Of a stretch of DNA of 64,000 bases, positions 52,930 through 62,709 are shown piece by piece. How positions within the stretch are numbered: the stretch's first letter is position 1; every line of letters starts with the position of its first letter. The stretch spans positions 1 to 64,000 of the forward strand of contig WQVH01000006.1 of assembly GCA_009781695.1 (NCBI GenBank), in the 5' to 3' direction. The DNA is from Oscillospiraceae bacterium (GTDB lineage Bacteria > Bacillota > Clostridia > Oscillospirales > Oscillospiraceae). The notes beneath the pieces are model-generated. The model had not been told where the DNA came from, did no database searches, and worked only from the letters and a program-made list of their open reading frames with translations. Position numbers and translations under genes: made by a program.

Positions 52930-53954
52930 TACAAAAAGATGCATCCGTATTTGATGCGGCTACTGCTATTGACAAAAATGGGCATCAGATAGTTTTTGTT
53001 TGCGATGGCCTCAAGTTACTCGCTGCTTTTTCGGATGGTGATTTAAGGCGTTACATATTGCGCTCAGGTGATATATCTGCACCTGTAGGTGTTGCCGCTA
53101 ATAACAATCCTATTTTTCTTAAAAGCAACGAGATAGCACATTGTCAAAGTTTGATTAAAGAAAATCCATACATTAGAGGCATTCCGATTGTAAATGAATC
53201 CGGAGAAATCGTTTCAATTGTATTCTCAGAGCATAAAAGTGTGCGCAGTCATCAAAAACTTAATATCCCTGTAGTCATAATGGCAGGCGGCAAAGGCGCA
53301 AGATTAGCTCCGTTTACAGACGTCCTGCCAAAACCGCTGATTCCAATTGGGGAAAAGACTATCACCGAGCATATCATGGATCAGTTTATTGATTATGCGT
53401 GTAATGATTTCACATTAATCGTCAATCACAAAAAGGCGCTTATCAAAGCATACTTTTCTGAAACACCATGTAAAGGCAACTTGACGTTTGTAAATGAAGA
53501 AAAATTCTTAGGTACAGGTGGTGGTCTTAAACTCTTAAAAGGCATCGTCAGCAGCACTTTCTTTATGACTAACTGCGACATCTTGATTAAAGCAGATTAT
53601 GGTGACATTTTAAGTCATCACAAAAAAAGCGGCGCACTGATTACTATGGTGTGCGCCCTGAAGAAGGTCTCTGTGCCATACGGCACAATTGAGTTAGACG
53701 CAGATGGTCATCCGGTCAGACTCATTGAGAAACCGGATTTTCCAATTCTCACAAATACAGGATTTTATGTTATTGAGCCGGAGTTTTTGAACGACATTCC
53801 TGATGATGAGTTTATCCATATTACGGATTTAATGCAGAACTTAATGGACACAGGTAAGGGCGTCAGCATTTACCCAATCAATGAGTCCGGGTGGCTGGAT
53901 ATGGGACAGCCACAAGAAATGGAACGTATGATTTCCCATCTCGAAAGGACTTGA
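52902..53954 (+). CDS. CBS-domain nucleotidyltransferase, PtmE-like (glucosamine-1-P guanylyltransferase)
   Basis: A 350-aa protein. Two N-terminal CBS modules (about 1-115) precede a nucleotidyltransferase domain (VIMAGGKGARLAPFT and LPKPLIPIGEK, about 124-150). This layout is that of PtmE of the Campylobacter legionaminic acid pathway, which makes GDP-glucosamine. The downstream leg-like genes support that role. AAAGGTGG precedes the ATG. The gene overlaps the 3' end of the oxidoreductase remnant. Confidence 0.82.
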   Translation: MLKDISGFIIQKDASVFDAATAIDKNGHQIVFVCDGLKLLAAFSDGDLRRYILRSGDISAPVGVAANNNPIFLKSNEIAHCQSLIKENPYIRGIPIVNESGEIVSIVFSEHKSVRSHQKLNIPVVIMAGGKGARLAPFTDVLPKPLIPIGEKTITEHIMDQFIDYACNDFTLIVNHKKALIKAYFSETPCKGNLTFVNEEKFLGTGGGLKLLKGIVSSTFFMTNCDILIKADYGDILSHHKKSGALITMVCALKKVSVPYGTIELDADGHPVRLIEKPDFPILTNTGFYVIEPEFLNDIPDDEFIHITDLMQNLMDTGKGVSIYPINESGWLDMGQPQEMERMISHLERT

Positions 53955-54614
53955 TTGACATTGAAAAAATTAGTTATTGTCGGTGCCGGAGGCTTGGCCA
54001 GAGAGGTCGTCTGGCTAATCCAAGAGATTAATAAAACATCTGCTAAATATGAGCTTCTCGGATATGTTGAAAGTAATAAAACAAAAGTCGGCACAAGCAT
54101 AGACGGCATTCCGATTGTTGGTGACGACAGTTGGTTACTTGAATACAAAACAGAGTTAAATGTCGTAATTGCAATTGGTTCCGGAGTGCTTCGAAATAAA
54201 ATTTTCGAAAAACTATCTGCAAACAAACATCTCAAGTTCCCTGCAATTATCTCTGATAGGGTCATTTTGGATGAAAATCTAGTAGTTGGGCAGGGTTGCA
54301 TTGTCTTTGGTGCGTGTGTTATTAGCCCAAATGTTGAGTTCGGAGATTTCGTTGTTTTGAATCCTGCCTGCACCATCGCTCACAATTGTGTCATTGATAG
54401 TTATACAACTTTATCTCCCGGCGTAAATATTGCCGGAAATGTACATGTGTGTAGTAATGTTGACATTGGAATTGGGGCATGTATAATTCAAGGTAAGCAA
54501 ATTTGGAAAAACTCAATTGTTGGTGCGGGTGCTGTTGTTATTCGTGATGTTCCGGAAGACTGTACAGTAGTTGGTGTTCCTGCAAAACCCATTAACTATA
54601 GTCACAAAAAGTAA
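53955..54614 (+). CDS. NeuD/LegH-like acetyltransferase
   Basis: A 219-aa (217 from the second start) left-handed beta-helix enzyme with an N-terminal nucleotide-fold domain (LVIVGAGGLAREV) and hexapeptide repeats (VGQGCIVFGACVIS, HNCVIDSYTTLSPG). In legionaminic acid synthesis LegH acetylates the 4-amino group of the GDP-linked intermediate; NeuD of sialic acid loci is related. Two TTG codons, 53955 and 53961, are possible starts; AAAGGA lies upstream and the second yields a typical MKKLVIVGAGG start. It follows the preceding stop codon with no gap. Confidence 0.8.
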   Translation: MTLKKLVIVGAGGLAREVVWLIQEINKTSAKYELLGYVESNKTKVGTSIDGIPIVGDDSWLLEYKTELNVVIAIGSGVLRNKIFEKLSANKHLKFPAIISDRVILDENLVVGQGCIVFGACVISPNVEFGDFVVLNPACTIAHNCVIDSYTTLSPGVNIAGNVHVCSNVDIGIGACIIQGKQIWKNSIVGAGAVVIRDVPEDCTVVGVPAKPINYSHKK

Positions 54615-54631
54615 AGGGTTATTTTGAAGAT

Positions 54632-55627
54632 ATGAATTCATACATAATTGCCGAAGCCGGCGTAAATCACAATGGAAGCATTAAACTGGCAAAAGAGCTT
54701 GTTGATGCCGCAAAAGATGCGGGTGCTGATTGCATCAAGTTTCAGACTTTCATTCCTGAAAAACTGGTTTCAAAGAGTGCTATAAAAGCTGATTACCAGA
54801 AAGTTCAAACAGGACACAATGAAAGTCAACTTGATATGCTCCGAAACCTTGCGCTTTCCTATGACGAATTTAGACAATTACACGCATATTGTGGCCAAAA
54901 AGGAATTGAGTTCCTTTCAACGCCTTTCGACAATGAAAGTGTTGAATTCTTGCATAGCCTTGGAATGGCAACCTGGAAGATTCCCTCAGGGGAGATTACA
55001 AACCTACCATTTCTTGTTAAGATAGCTAATTTTGGGCAAAGAGTCATATTATCCACAGGCATGAGTAGTTTTGATGAAGTAAGGCAAACCGTAGACATCC
55101 TCCGAAAAAATGGTGCAGATAATCTAACTGTTCTCCACTGCACAACTGAATATCCTGCGCCATTTGCTGATGTCAATCTGACCGCAATGACCACTATGGG
55201 AAACCATCTAAATGTTCCCATTGGATATTCCGATCATACGCAAGGCTATGAAGTTGCAGTAGCTGCAGCAGCTCTTGGGGCATCTGTGATCGAAAAGCAT
55301 TTCACCCTTGATAAAACTATGGTTGGCCCTGACCACAAAGCCAGTTTAGACCCTATGGAACTTGCACATATGATCAACGCAATCCGAAATGTCGAAGAGG
55401 CAATGGGAACCGGCATAAAGGAAGTTACCCAATCTGAAATACGAAATATAGCTGTTGCTAGAAAAAGTATAGTCGCAAAGCGAGACATTAGGAGCGGAGA
55501 AGTTTTTACTGTCGATAATATTACTGTAAAACGCCCCGGTACAGGCATTTCTCCAATGAAGTGGTTTGATGTTTTGGGTGCATCAGCAATACGAAATTTT
55601 GAAGAAGACGAGCTGATTGAAATATGA
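54632..55627 (+). CDS. nonulosonic acid synthase, NeuB/LegI-like
   Basis: A 331-aa synthase that condenses a 6-carbon amino sugar with phosphoenolpyruvate. It has IAEAGVNHNGS at the start, CIKFQTF, PSGEITNLPFL, STGMSSF, GYSDHTQG and IEKHFTLDKTMVGPDHKAS. The C-terminal SAF-like domain (about 275-331) is complete. In this context the product is probably legionaminic acid. The gene ends with a four-base overlap with the next gene. Confidence 0.92.
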   Translation: MNSYIIAEAGVNHNGSIKLAKELVDAAKDAGADCIKFQTFIPEKLVSKSAIKADYQKVQTGHNESQLDMLRNLALSYDEFRQLHAYCGQKGIEFLSTPFDNESVEFLHSLGMATWKIPSGEITNLPFLVKIANFGQRVILSTGMSSFDEVRQTVDILRKNGADNLTVLHCTTEYPAPFADVNLTAMTTMGNHLNVPIGYSDHTQGYEVAVAAAALGASVIEKHFTLDKTMVGPDHKASLDPMELAHMINAIRNVEEAMGTGIKEVTQSEIRNIAVARKSIVAKRDIRSGEVFTVDNITVKRPGTGISPMKWFDVLGASAIRNFEEDELIEI

Positions 55628-56778
55628 AAAAAATATGCATTGTCACCGGCACACGGGCTGAGTATGGGTTGCTCAGACCTGTCATTAATAAAATCTCTCA
55701 AGAAAAAGATTTGGAGTTAAGCCTGGTTGCAACGGGTATGCACTTGAGTCCTGAGTTTGGATTGACCTACAGAGAAATTGAAAGTGATGGCTTTTCAATT
55801 GACGAAAAGGTTGAAATGCTGTTATCTTCAGACACCTGTCAAGGCATGACAAAATCTACCGGGCTGGCTATAATATCTTTTTCTGAATATTTTGAGCGTA
55901 AACGCCCTGATGTGGTCATCTTGCTTGGTGACCGCTTTGAAATATTTGCCTGTGCAACTGCCGCTGCGATGGCGCAAGTGCCAATTGCTCATCTCTATGG
56001 CGGAGATACAACAGAGGGCGCAATTGATGAGTTTTTAAGACATTCCATTACAAAAATGAGCTATCTCCATTTCACATCAAACAAGCAGTCCGCTCATAGA
56101 GTAATCCAACTTGGCGAATCTCCGGATAGAGTGTTAAGTGTGGGTTCAACCGGTGTCGAAAATATTTTGAGCATGGATTTGCTTTCACTCCAAAATCTCA
56201 ACACAAGTTTAGGAAATTGGCTTACCCATGAGTATGCATTGGTAACTTTCCACCCGGAGACAATGGGAGGTACAAGCGCAGATGTTCAACTGAGAAACTT
56301 GTTGTGTGCTCTTGATAATTTCAAAAACATGCAATTCATATTCACCAAAGCCAATGCAGATGCCGAGGGGCGGATTATAAACGCCATGATAGACGAATAT
56401 ATCGCCAAAAACTCTAATTGCATTGCTTTTGATTCGCTTGGTGTTCTTAAGTATCTATCTGCGATGAAGTATTCCACAATGGTTATTGGTAATTCATCCA
56501 GTGGTCTCTATGAGGCGCCTTCCTTTAAGATACCAACGGTTAACATTGGTGATCGTCAAAAAGGTAGAATTCGCGCTGATTCCGTGATAGACTGCATTCC
56601 GTTTTCAGAGGATATTATATCTGCAATTAATAAATGTCTTTGTATGGACTGTCGCAACACTATAAATCCATATGAGGGAACAAAGCCTTCTCAAAAGATT
56701 GTAGATACCATAAAAAATGTCTTAAATAAAGGGGATATCCATTTGAAAAAGAAGTTTTGGGATTTAGGGGTAGTATAA
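55624..56778 (+). CDS. hydrolysing 2-epimerase, NeuC/LegG-like
   Basis: A 384-aa enzyme that removes the nucleotide and inverts C2, giving the free mannosamine-type precursor for the synthase. It has IVTGTRAEYGLLRPV, LLGDRFEIFA, HLYGGDTTEGA, FHPETMGG and IGNSSSGLYEAPSFKIPTVN, as in NeuC and LegG. It overlaps the synthase by four bases (ATGA) and ends on the first base of the next start codon. The third member of the UDP-GlcNAc 2-epimerase superfamily in the window, and the only hydrolysing one. Confidence 0.9.
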   Translation: MKKICIVTGTRAEYGLLRPVINKISQEKDLELSLVATGMHLSPEFGLTYREIESDGFSIDEKVEMLLSSDTCQGMTKSTGLAIISFSEYFERKRPDVVILLGDRFEIFACATAAAMAQVPIAHLYGGDTTEGAIDEFLRHSITKMSYLHFTSNKQSAHRVIQLGESPDRVLSVGSTGVENILSMDLLSLQNLNTSLGNWLTHEYALVTFHPETMGGTSADVQLRNLLCALDNFKNMQFIFTKANADAEGRIINAMIDEYIAKNSNCIAFDSLGVLKYLSAMKYSTMVIGNSSSGLYEAPSFKIPTVNIGDRQKGRIRADSVIDCIPFSEDIISAINKCLCMDCRNTINPYEGTKPSQKIVDTIKNVLNKGDIHLKKKFWDLGVV

Positions 56779-57464
56779 TGACAGCTATTATTCCTGCAAG
56801 AGGCGGTTCAAAGAGGTTACCCGGTAAAAACATAAAAGATTTGTGCGGGAAACCGCTAATCGCATATACTATAGATGCTGCAAAGGGTTCAAAATTAATT
56901 GAGCGGATTATTGTATCGACTGACTCTAAGGAAATAGCAGATATTGCTTTGTTTTACGGAGCTGAAGTTCCGTTTTTGCGCCCAAGTGAATTATCTTCTG
57001 ACAAAGCTCGTTCAATTGATGTAATCTTCTATACTGTGGACAGGTTAAATCAGGATTATGGTTACGGTATCGATGAGCTTATTTTACTCCAACCCACATC
57101 TCCTCTTAGAACTTCTCAAGACATCAATAACGCAATTGATGTATATACAGCAAACAATGCAGAAGCTGTAATATCTGTAACTGAATCCGAGCATCCACCG
57201 GATTGGTACAAGACAATTAATGAAAAAGGGATTCTAAAAAACTATTTTGATGGAAGTGCTACTCCTAATAGACAGGAATACTCCAAAGCGTATTTACCCA
57301 ATGGTGCAATTTATATTTTTAACTACCACTTTCTTAAAAAACAATCCGATTATTATTCAGAAAAAACTTATCCATATGTTATGTCTGCCGAGTCCTCGGT
57401 TGATATCGACACAGCACTCGATTTTATGTTGGCCGAAACTATACTGGGTTCAATGCAAAAATAG
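56778..57464 (+). CDS. CMP-nonulosonate cytidylyltransferase, NeuA/LegF-like
   Basis: A 228-aa enzyme activating the nonulosonic acid with CTP. It has IIPARGGSKRLPGKNIK at the start, LQPTSPLRTSQDI, ESEHPPDWY and SVDIDTALDF. ATG at 56778 shares a base with the preceding stop codon; AGGGG lies seven bases upstream. The CMP-sugar would be used by one of the unassigned transferases nearby. Confidence 0.92.
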   Translation: MTAIIPARGGSKRLPGKNIKDLCGKPLIAYTIDAAKGSKLIERIIVSTDSKEIADIALFYGAEVPFLRPSELSSDKARSIDVIFYTVDRLNQDYGYGIDELILLQPTSPLRTSQDINNAIDVYTANNAEAVISVTESEHPPDWYKTINEKGILKNYFDGSATPNRQEYSKAYLPNGAIYIFNYHFLKKQSDYYSEKTYPYVMSAESSVDIDTALDFMLAETILGSMQK

Positions 57465-57524
57465 CGCCCCCTGTCCACTTTTGACAACAATATATGTTTA
57501 CACACTTGTAGAAAAGAGAAAATA

Positions 57525-58508
57525 ATGTCAAATAAAATATTAGTAACAGGTGCCGATGGTTTTATCGGAAGTCACTTAGTCGAAGAATTAGTGAAAAGTG
57601 GAGAAAAGGTCAGAGCCTTTGTCTACTACAATTCATTTAACTCATGGGGATGGATTGATTCGCTCCCGCCTGAAATCAAATCGGAAATAGAAATATTTAC
57701 CGGAGATATCCGCGACCCAAATGGGGTTAGGAAAGCAATGGAAGATATTTCGACTGTATATCATCTTGCAGCTCTGATTGCTATTCCTTTTAGCTATCAT
57801 TCACCGGATTCTTATGTTGATACTAATATAAAGGGCAGCTTAAATGTTCTTCAAGCGGCAAGAGATTTTGACACCGAACGTGTCCTTGTTACTTCAACTT
57901 CTGAGGTATATGGAACTGCACAATATGTCCCCATTGATGAAAACCACCCCTACCAGGGGCAATCTCCATATTCTGCAACTAAAATCGGCGCTGACCGGCT
58001 CGCCGAGAGTTTCTGGAGAAGCTTTAACTCACCTGTCACCATTGTCAGGCCTTTTAACACCTATGGGCCTAGACAGTCTGCGCGGGCGGTAATTCCGACA
58101 ATCATCTCACAGCTTCTTGCAGGAAAAAATGAGATTAAACTCGGTGCGCTCTCCCCTACCAGAGATTTGCTGTATGTTAAAGATACTGTTGCAGGTTTTA
58201 TCAGTATTGCTAAGTCTGAAAACACCATAGGACAAGAAATAAACATCTCAACAGGTCAAGAGATATCAATTGGTGACTTGGCTCAAAAGCTTATTGATTT
58301 AATAAGCCCCGATGCAAAAATAATTTGTGAAGAGGAACGCTTGCGCCCTGAAAATAGTGAAGTAGAGCGTCTTTTAGGCTGCAACAAGAAAATCTTGGCT
58401 CTTACTGATTGGAGTCCTAAATACACTTTAGACACAGGTCTTGCAGCAACAACCGACTGGCTAAAGCAGAACTTAGACCGCTATAAAACTGATATATACA
58501 ATGTATAG
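57525..58508 (+). CDS. nucleotide-sugar 4,6-dehydratase, LegB-like
   Basis: A 327-aa SDR with TGADGFIGSHLVE, LAALIAIPFSYHSPDSY, STSEVYG and YSATK, and RPFNTYGPRQSARAVIPT. The match is to LegB-type dehydratases of legionaminic acid loci, which make a 4-keto-6-deoxy GlcNAc intermediate (GDP-linked in Campylobacter). The 60-base gap upstream contains TTGACA (57481-57486) with only a weak -10 at 18 bases (CTTGTA), so an internal promoter is possible. Confidence 0.88.
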   Translation: MSNKILVTGADGFIGSHLVEELVKSGEKVRAFVYYNSFNSWGWIDSLPPEIKSEIEIFTGDIRDPNGVRKAMEDISTVYHLAALIAIPFSYHSPDSYVDTNIKGSLNVLQAARDFDTERVLVTSTSEVYGTAQYVPIDENHPYQGQSPYSATKIGADRLAESFWRSFNSPVTIVRPFNTYGPRQSARAVIPTIISQLLAGKNEIKLGALSPTRDLLYVKDTVAGFISIAKSENTIGQEINISTGQEISIGDLAQKLIDLISPDAKIICEEERLRPENSEVERLLGCNKKILALTDWSPKYTLDTGLAATTDWLKQNLDRYKTDIYNV

Positions 58509-58561
58509 TATTCTAACTATTGTTATATGCGCAAAACCACTCCTTGAAAGCGAGAAATGTT

Positions 58562-59722
58562 ATGTCATTTATTCCATTATCGGTTCCTAATATAGGCAAA
58601 AAGGAACTTGAGTATGTCACCGAAGCAGTTTCTGATGGGTGGGTTTCATCTGTTGGGGCTTTTGTAAATCGTTTTGAAGAAGATATGGCTGCTTATGTCA
58701 AAACGCCCGGAGCTGTCGCTTGTCAGAGTGGTACTGCGGGTCTTCATCTGTCGCTAATCTCTCTTGGTGTTAGGCAAGGCGATTTGGTAATCGTTCCTAC
58801 GCTCACATTCATTGCGGCAGTTAACCCTGTCCGCTATGTCGGTGCAAAGCCTATTTTTATGGACTGTGATGATTCTCTGTGCATAGATCCTGTTAAGCTA
58901 AGAGACTTTTGTGAAAATCATTGTTATATCAAAGATAATGCGCTTTATCACAAAGATTCAAACCGCCGCATTCCTGCATTAGTAATTGTACATGTCTTTG
59001 GAAATATGTCTGACATGGATTCCATAATGGAAGTTGCCAGAGAGTTTAAGTTAAAGGTGCTTGAAGATGCTACTGAGGCGCTCGGCACTTACTACACTGA
59101 TGGCAAGTTTAAGGGCAAGATGGCCGGCACAATTGGCGATATTGGCGTTTACTCATTCAATGGAAATAAAATCGTCACGACCGGCGGCGGTGGAATGATA
59201 GTCAGCGATAATCTTGAACATTTAAGGACTGCTAAGTACCTATCCACTCAAGCAAAAGATGATGAGCTTTATTTTATACATGGCGAAGTTGGGTATAACT
59301 ACCGCATGACAAACTTACAAGCTGCACTTGGCGTAGCTCAGCTTGAAAAGCTTGAGTCATTCATAGATACTAAAACTAAAAACTTTCATCTGTATGAATC
59401 CCTGCTCAAAAATAGTCCCTCAATTAGCTTTGTCCAAATGCGCAATGACATCAGGTCTAACTATTGGATGTATTCGATGCTACTTTCAAGCAGTGACGTT
59501 AGAGATAGCATACTCAAGTTCCTCAAAGCTGAAAAGATTCAGACCAGACCCGTCTGGGGATTAATACACGAGCAGAAACCATATATTGGAGAAATAGCCT
59601 ATAAAATCGAAAAGGCATACTTTTATGGTGGGAATATTTTGAATATCCCCTGTAGTTCAAATCTTACTGAGGCCGAGGTAGGTCAGGTTGCCCGTTACAT
59701 AACAATGTTTATTAATAAGTAG
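58562..59722 (+). CDS. PLP-dependent aminotransferase, LegC-like
   Basis: A 386-aa DegT/DnrJ/EryC1 enzyme. It has FIPLSVPNIG at the start, CQSGTAGLHLSL, ATEALGTYY and SFNGNKIVTTGGGGM with the PLP lysine, and a late TRPVWGLIHEQKPY segment. It aminates the LegB product at C4 before acetylation. The ATG at 58562 was chosen over an upstream ATG at 58520 because relatives begin here; the ribosome site is weak (GCGAG). With LegB it completes the pathway set. Confidence 0.9.
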   Translation: MSFIPLSVPNIGKKELEYVTEAVSDGWVSSVGAFVNRFEEDMAAYVKTPGAVACQSGTAGLHLSLISLGVRQGDLVIVPTLTFIAAVNPVRYVGAKPIFMDCDDSLCIDPVKLRDFCENHCYIKDNALYHKDSNRRIPALVIVHVFGNMSDMDSIMEVAREFKLKVLEDATEALGTYYTDGKFKGKMAGTIGDIGVYSFNGNKIVTTGGGGMIVSDNLEHLRTAKYLSTQAKDDELYFIHGEVGYNYRMTNLQAALGVAQLEKLESFIDTKTKNFHLYESLLKNSPSISFVQMRNDIRSNYWMYSMLLSSSDVRDSILKFLKAEKIQTRPVWGLIHEQKPYIGEIAYKIEKAYFYGGNILNIPCSSNLTEAEVGQVARYITMFINK

Positions 59723-59784
59723 TATCTGTACATAAAGATAGCAAAATCAAAGGTACTTCATAAAAGTGTAGGAGTTAATATCGC

Positions 59785-62709
59785 ATGAATGGCTTAAAGA
59801 TAAAGCAATCCATAAAATTAATTTGCTGTTTAGTGTTTGCTAGTACGGTAGTTTTTTTGATGCTTTTTGCAAACTATCTTGGAGTCGCCCCCTCTATAAC
59901 AGACGTGATTAGAACCGTTCCTGTTATTCACAGGGTTTTGCCGGTTACTGATAGATCAACACAGCACTTTCCGCAGCATGTTGTATATCAGCACATGGCT
60001 TATTTCGATTTGGAAAATGATACTATCACATCTGTCTCAGATCATCCTTTGATATTCTTGCCCACTAACCCGAAATATTCAGGTCGCTTTTTATCCGTGT
60101 ATATTAGTGAGCTTAATGTTACACAAACAAATGCCCGGATTTATTATGTCTTTGAGGGGGAAGTTGGGGTAGATGATAACAATTCAGTTAGGTTCATGTT
60201 GGAAAGTGGGCAAAATCTGGTATACTTGTCGCGCTCAGGATTTGTGATTTTGCGTCTGGATCTTGCCGATGAATCTGATATATCCATGATAATTTACGAG
60301 GTGGTATCTTCCAATTATATTACATTGCCTGCATCGCTCTGGGTTTCATTTGCCGCTATTGCGCTACTGCTTGCAATAGCTTTGTATTTATGTTTCTTCA
60401 AATGGGACTTGTTGGTGCGTATATTTAACCGTCTCAAAGGAAAGTTTCTGGCATCCTTCCTATATAGAGTTGGAATCAGCTCTGAGAAAAACCGTTATAT
60501 AATTGCCGCAATTTTCGTCTCGCTTATGATGGCACTAACATATTTGGCTATCCCAATTCGCTATTACAATGTTGACGAAGCAGTCAATATGTACATAGTT
60601 GCAGGGTACCATACAGGCACTCCCGCTCCGATGTTTCTTTTTTCTAATATTCTATTTGGCTATCTGCTCAGCGGCCTTTACACTGTTATTCCTCTACTGC
60701 CTTGGTACGGCATAATGCATATAGTTTTTCTTTTTATATCTCAAGTCATGATTCTAAAGAGCTTTTTGAAAGCCGCAGCACAAAAGAACCTTGCGGTTTT
60801 TGTGCCTATTAGTCTATATTCTATACTATATGTTTTCTTTTTATTATTCAGCACAACACTTTTGCAATTTACAACAACACCTGCTATATTGGGCGCTGCA
60901 GCTTGCGTCGTTGCTGCAACTCTCTTTTATGGGGAGTCAAAGAAGGCGCATATTTTTGACATTTTCGCAATTGTAATCTTGGTTTTGTTCTCATTTATTA
61001 TCAGATGGGCTACCGGTGATGGTGTATTAAGATTCTTTGTAGTTGTTCTCATATTCAAGGCATTCTTAGCTATAGCAAATAAGGTTGATATAAGACAGAA
61101 ACTCCTACCAATTCGTTCATACATAATCATCGGGGTTTGCGTTGCAGCTACTGTTACTTTTGCGCGACAATTTGATGGGCATCTAGCGCACAGCAATGGT
61201 ATGCGATTATTTCGTGAGTGGAACGCCCCATGGGCAACTCATTTTAATTATCCACATTCTAGCTTTGATGAATCACCCGAGCTATATGAAAGCATAGGTT
61301 GGGATCGAGATTTGGCTGAACTGGTAGTTCCCCATTCTTTCTTGATGGATGAGCGTGTATCTGCTGATAGTTTTGTCGTTCTCAATGAGTACCAGAGAGT
61401 CAGACTACTATCTATTCCTTTTTACGTGCGCCTGGAAAGTGCGATTGACATGATTATAACTTTTCTTAGAGAAACTCCGGTTGCCGGAAGTTCTGCCAAC
61501 GTTCTTTTAATTGCTTTTACCGTGCATTTTATTATGTTAATAAAGCAGTTTTGTTCAGATAAACCAGGCCGAATAAATCATGCACTCCAAATATTATTTT
61601 CGCTTGCAATCTTCGGTGGTTTTCTTGCGTCTTTGTTGTGGCTTGGGTTGGGGGGCTTAAGTTTATATGCCGTAGGCGGGAGAATTAGTCTCCGAGCATT
61701 TCTTGTTCCGCTATTTCCAACCGCTTGTCTCCTGTTTTGGCATATTCTGCACACATGGGCGCCATCTTTGCAGCGGTGTGCAAAAAAATGCCTGCCCATT
61801 GCCTTGATTGCTTGCTTTATTATCGGATTTTATTTTGCTAATGTTCCTTTCCATAGCATCCAGGCTATGGCTACATCGCCACAATGGCAGTTGCAAGTTG
61901 AGAGACGTCTAAATCGTGAACAGTTTGCAATTGATAACCCTGATAGTGTATTTATTTTTAACACCGCATTAATCACCAGTACACCTGTGCCTGTTTTCAC
62001 TGTCTATGGAGATCAGAGACCCACAAACCTCTTGCCATGGGGTCTATCAATGTCTTGTCCAACGCTCATGGAGCAGCGAAGAATTAATGGACTTTATGAC
62101 TTTGGTGCCAATAATCTGCTGCGCCCAAATTTTTATGTTATGGATCGCAGCACTGACAGTGTATTTACCCGATATATGCAAAATAGATATAATGCATTTA
62201 ACCTTGTGACTGAACACTTTGATGATGTGTTTGTTATGCGCTTTGTTCGCCTTGATAGCTTCTTGACAGGCATTGACAACTTTGAAATTTTGTATCAGTC
62301 CGATGCTATTGGGGTTAATCTTGAAACACTCGGAATCACACGAAATTACACCGATTATATCTATCGTGAATATGGTTATGACGAATGTATTGTTCCCGCA
62401 GTTTCTGTATATTCCGGTCAGTTAACGCTTAATAGCTATACTAATTATTTGTTTACATTTAGTGTCGAGACCAATGAGAGTCCTTGCTCATTCTGGGTGG
62501 AGTGGTATACCATCAGTCCGGAGCTTCATTTTACCAGACAGTTCATTCGGCAGTTTGAGGTTGAACCCGGATACAATAATTACTTTGGAGTAATTTATAC
62601 CGAAGGCAAAGAACTTGAGGACGCCCGTTTTAGAATCATCGCAGCACCAAATGCTGATATGGTTATAACAGACTTCACGATAATGGAGGTTTGTTTAGAT
62701 GAGGGCTAA
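59785..62709 (+). CDS. large multi-pass membrane protein, possible GT-C glycosyltransferase
   Basis: A 974-aa protein not assigned to a named family. A first membrane helix (about 13-35), an extracytoplasmic beta-rich domain (about 60-180) and a second helix (about 185-207) are followed by about ten more helices (240-700), then a large C-terminal extracytoplasmic domain (about 715-974). Just after the third helix stands YYNVDEAVNMYI, an acidic motif in the first loop, as GT-C glycosyltransferases have. This layout fits an enzyme using a lipid-phosphate sugar outside the membrane, perhaps that made by the GtrB-like protein at 44602. GGAG precedes the ATG. The flippase gene overlaps its end by 11 bases. 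Confidence 0.5.
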   Translation: MNGLKIKQSIKLICCLVFASTVVFLMLFANYLGVAPSITDVIRTVPVIHRVLPVTDRSTQHFPQHVVYQHMAYFDLENDTITSVSDHPLIFLPTNPKYSGRFLSVYISELNVTQTNARIYYVFEGEVGVDDNNSVRFMLESGQNLVYLSRSGFVILRLDLADESDISMIIYEVVSSNYITLPASLWVSFAAIALLLAIALYLCFFKWDLLVRIFNRLKGKFLASFLYRVGISSEKNRYIIAAIFVSLMMALTYLAIPIRYYNVDEAVNMYIVAGYHTGTPAPMFLFSNILFGYLLSGLYTVIPLLPWYGIMHIVFLFISQVMILKSFLKAAAQKNLAVFVPISLYSILYVFFLLFSTTLLQFTTTPAILGAAACVVAATLFYGESKKAHIFDIFAIVILVLFSFIIRWATGDGVLRFFVVVLIFKAFLAIANKVDIRQKLLPIRSYIIIGVCVAATVTFARQFDGHLAHSNGMRLFREWNAPWATHFNYPHSSFDESPELYESIGWDRDLAELVVPHSFLMDERVSADSFVVLNEYQRVRLLSIPFYVRLESAIDMIITFLRETPVAGSSANVLLIAFTVHFIMLIKQFCSDKPGRINHALQILFSLAIFGGFLASLLWLGLGGLSLYAVGGRISLRAFLVPLFPTACLLFWHILHTWAPSLQRCAKKCLPIALIACFIIGFYFANVPFHSIQAMATSPQWQLQVERRLNREQFAIDNPDSVFIFNTALITSTPVPVFTVYGDQRPTNLLPWGLSMSCPTLMEQRRINGLYDFGANNLLRPNFYVMDRSTDSVFTRYMQNRYNAFNLVTEHFDDVFVMRFVRLDSFLTGIDNFEILYQSDAIGVNLETLGITRNYTDYIYREYGYDECIVPAVSVYSGQLTLNSYTNYLFTFSVETNESPCSFWVEWYTISPELHFTRQFIRQFEVEPGYNNYFGVIYTEGKELEDARFRIIAAPNADMVITDFTIMEVCLDEG

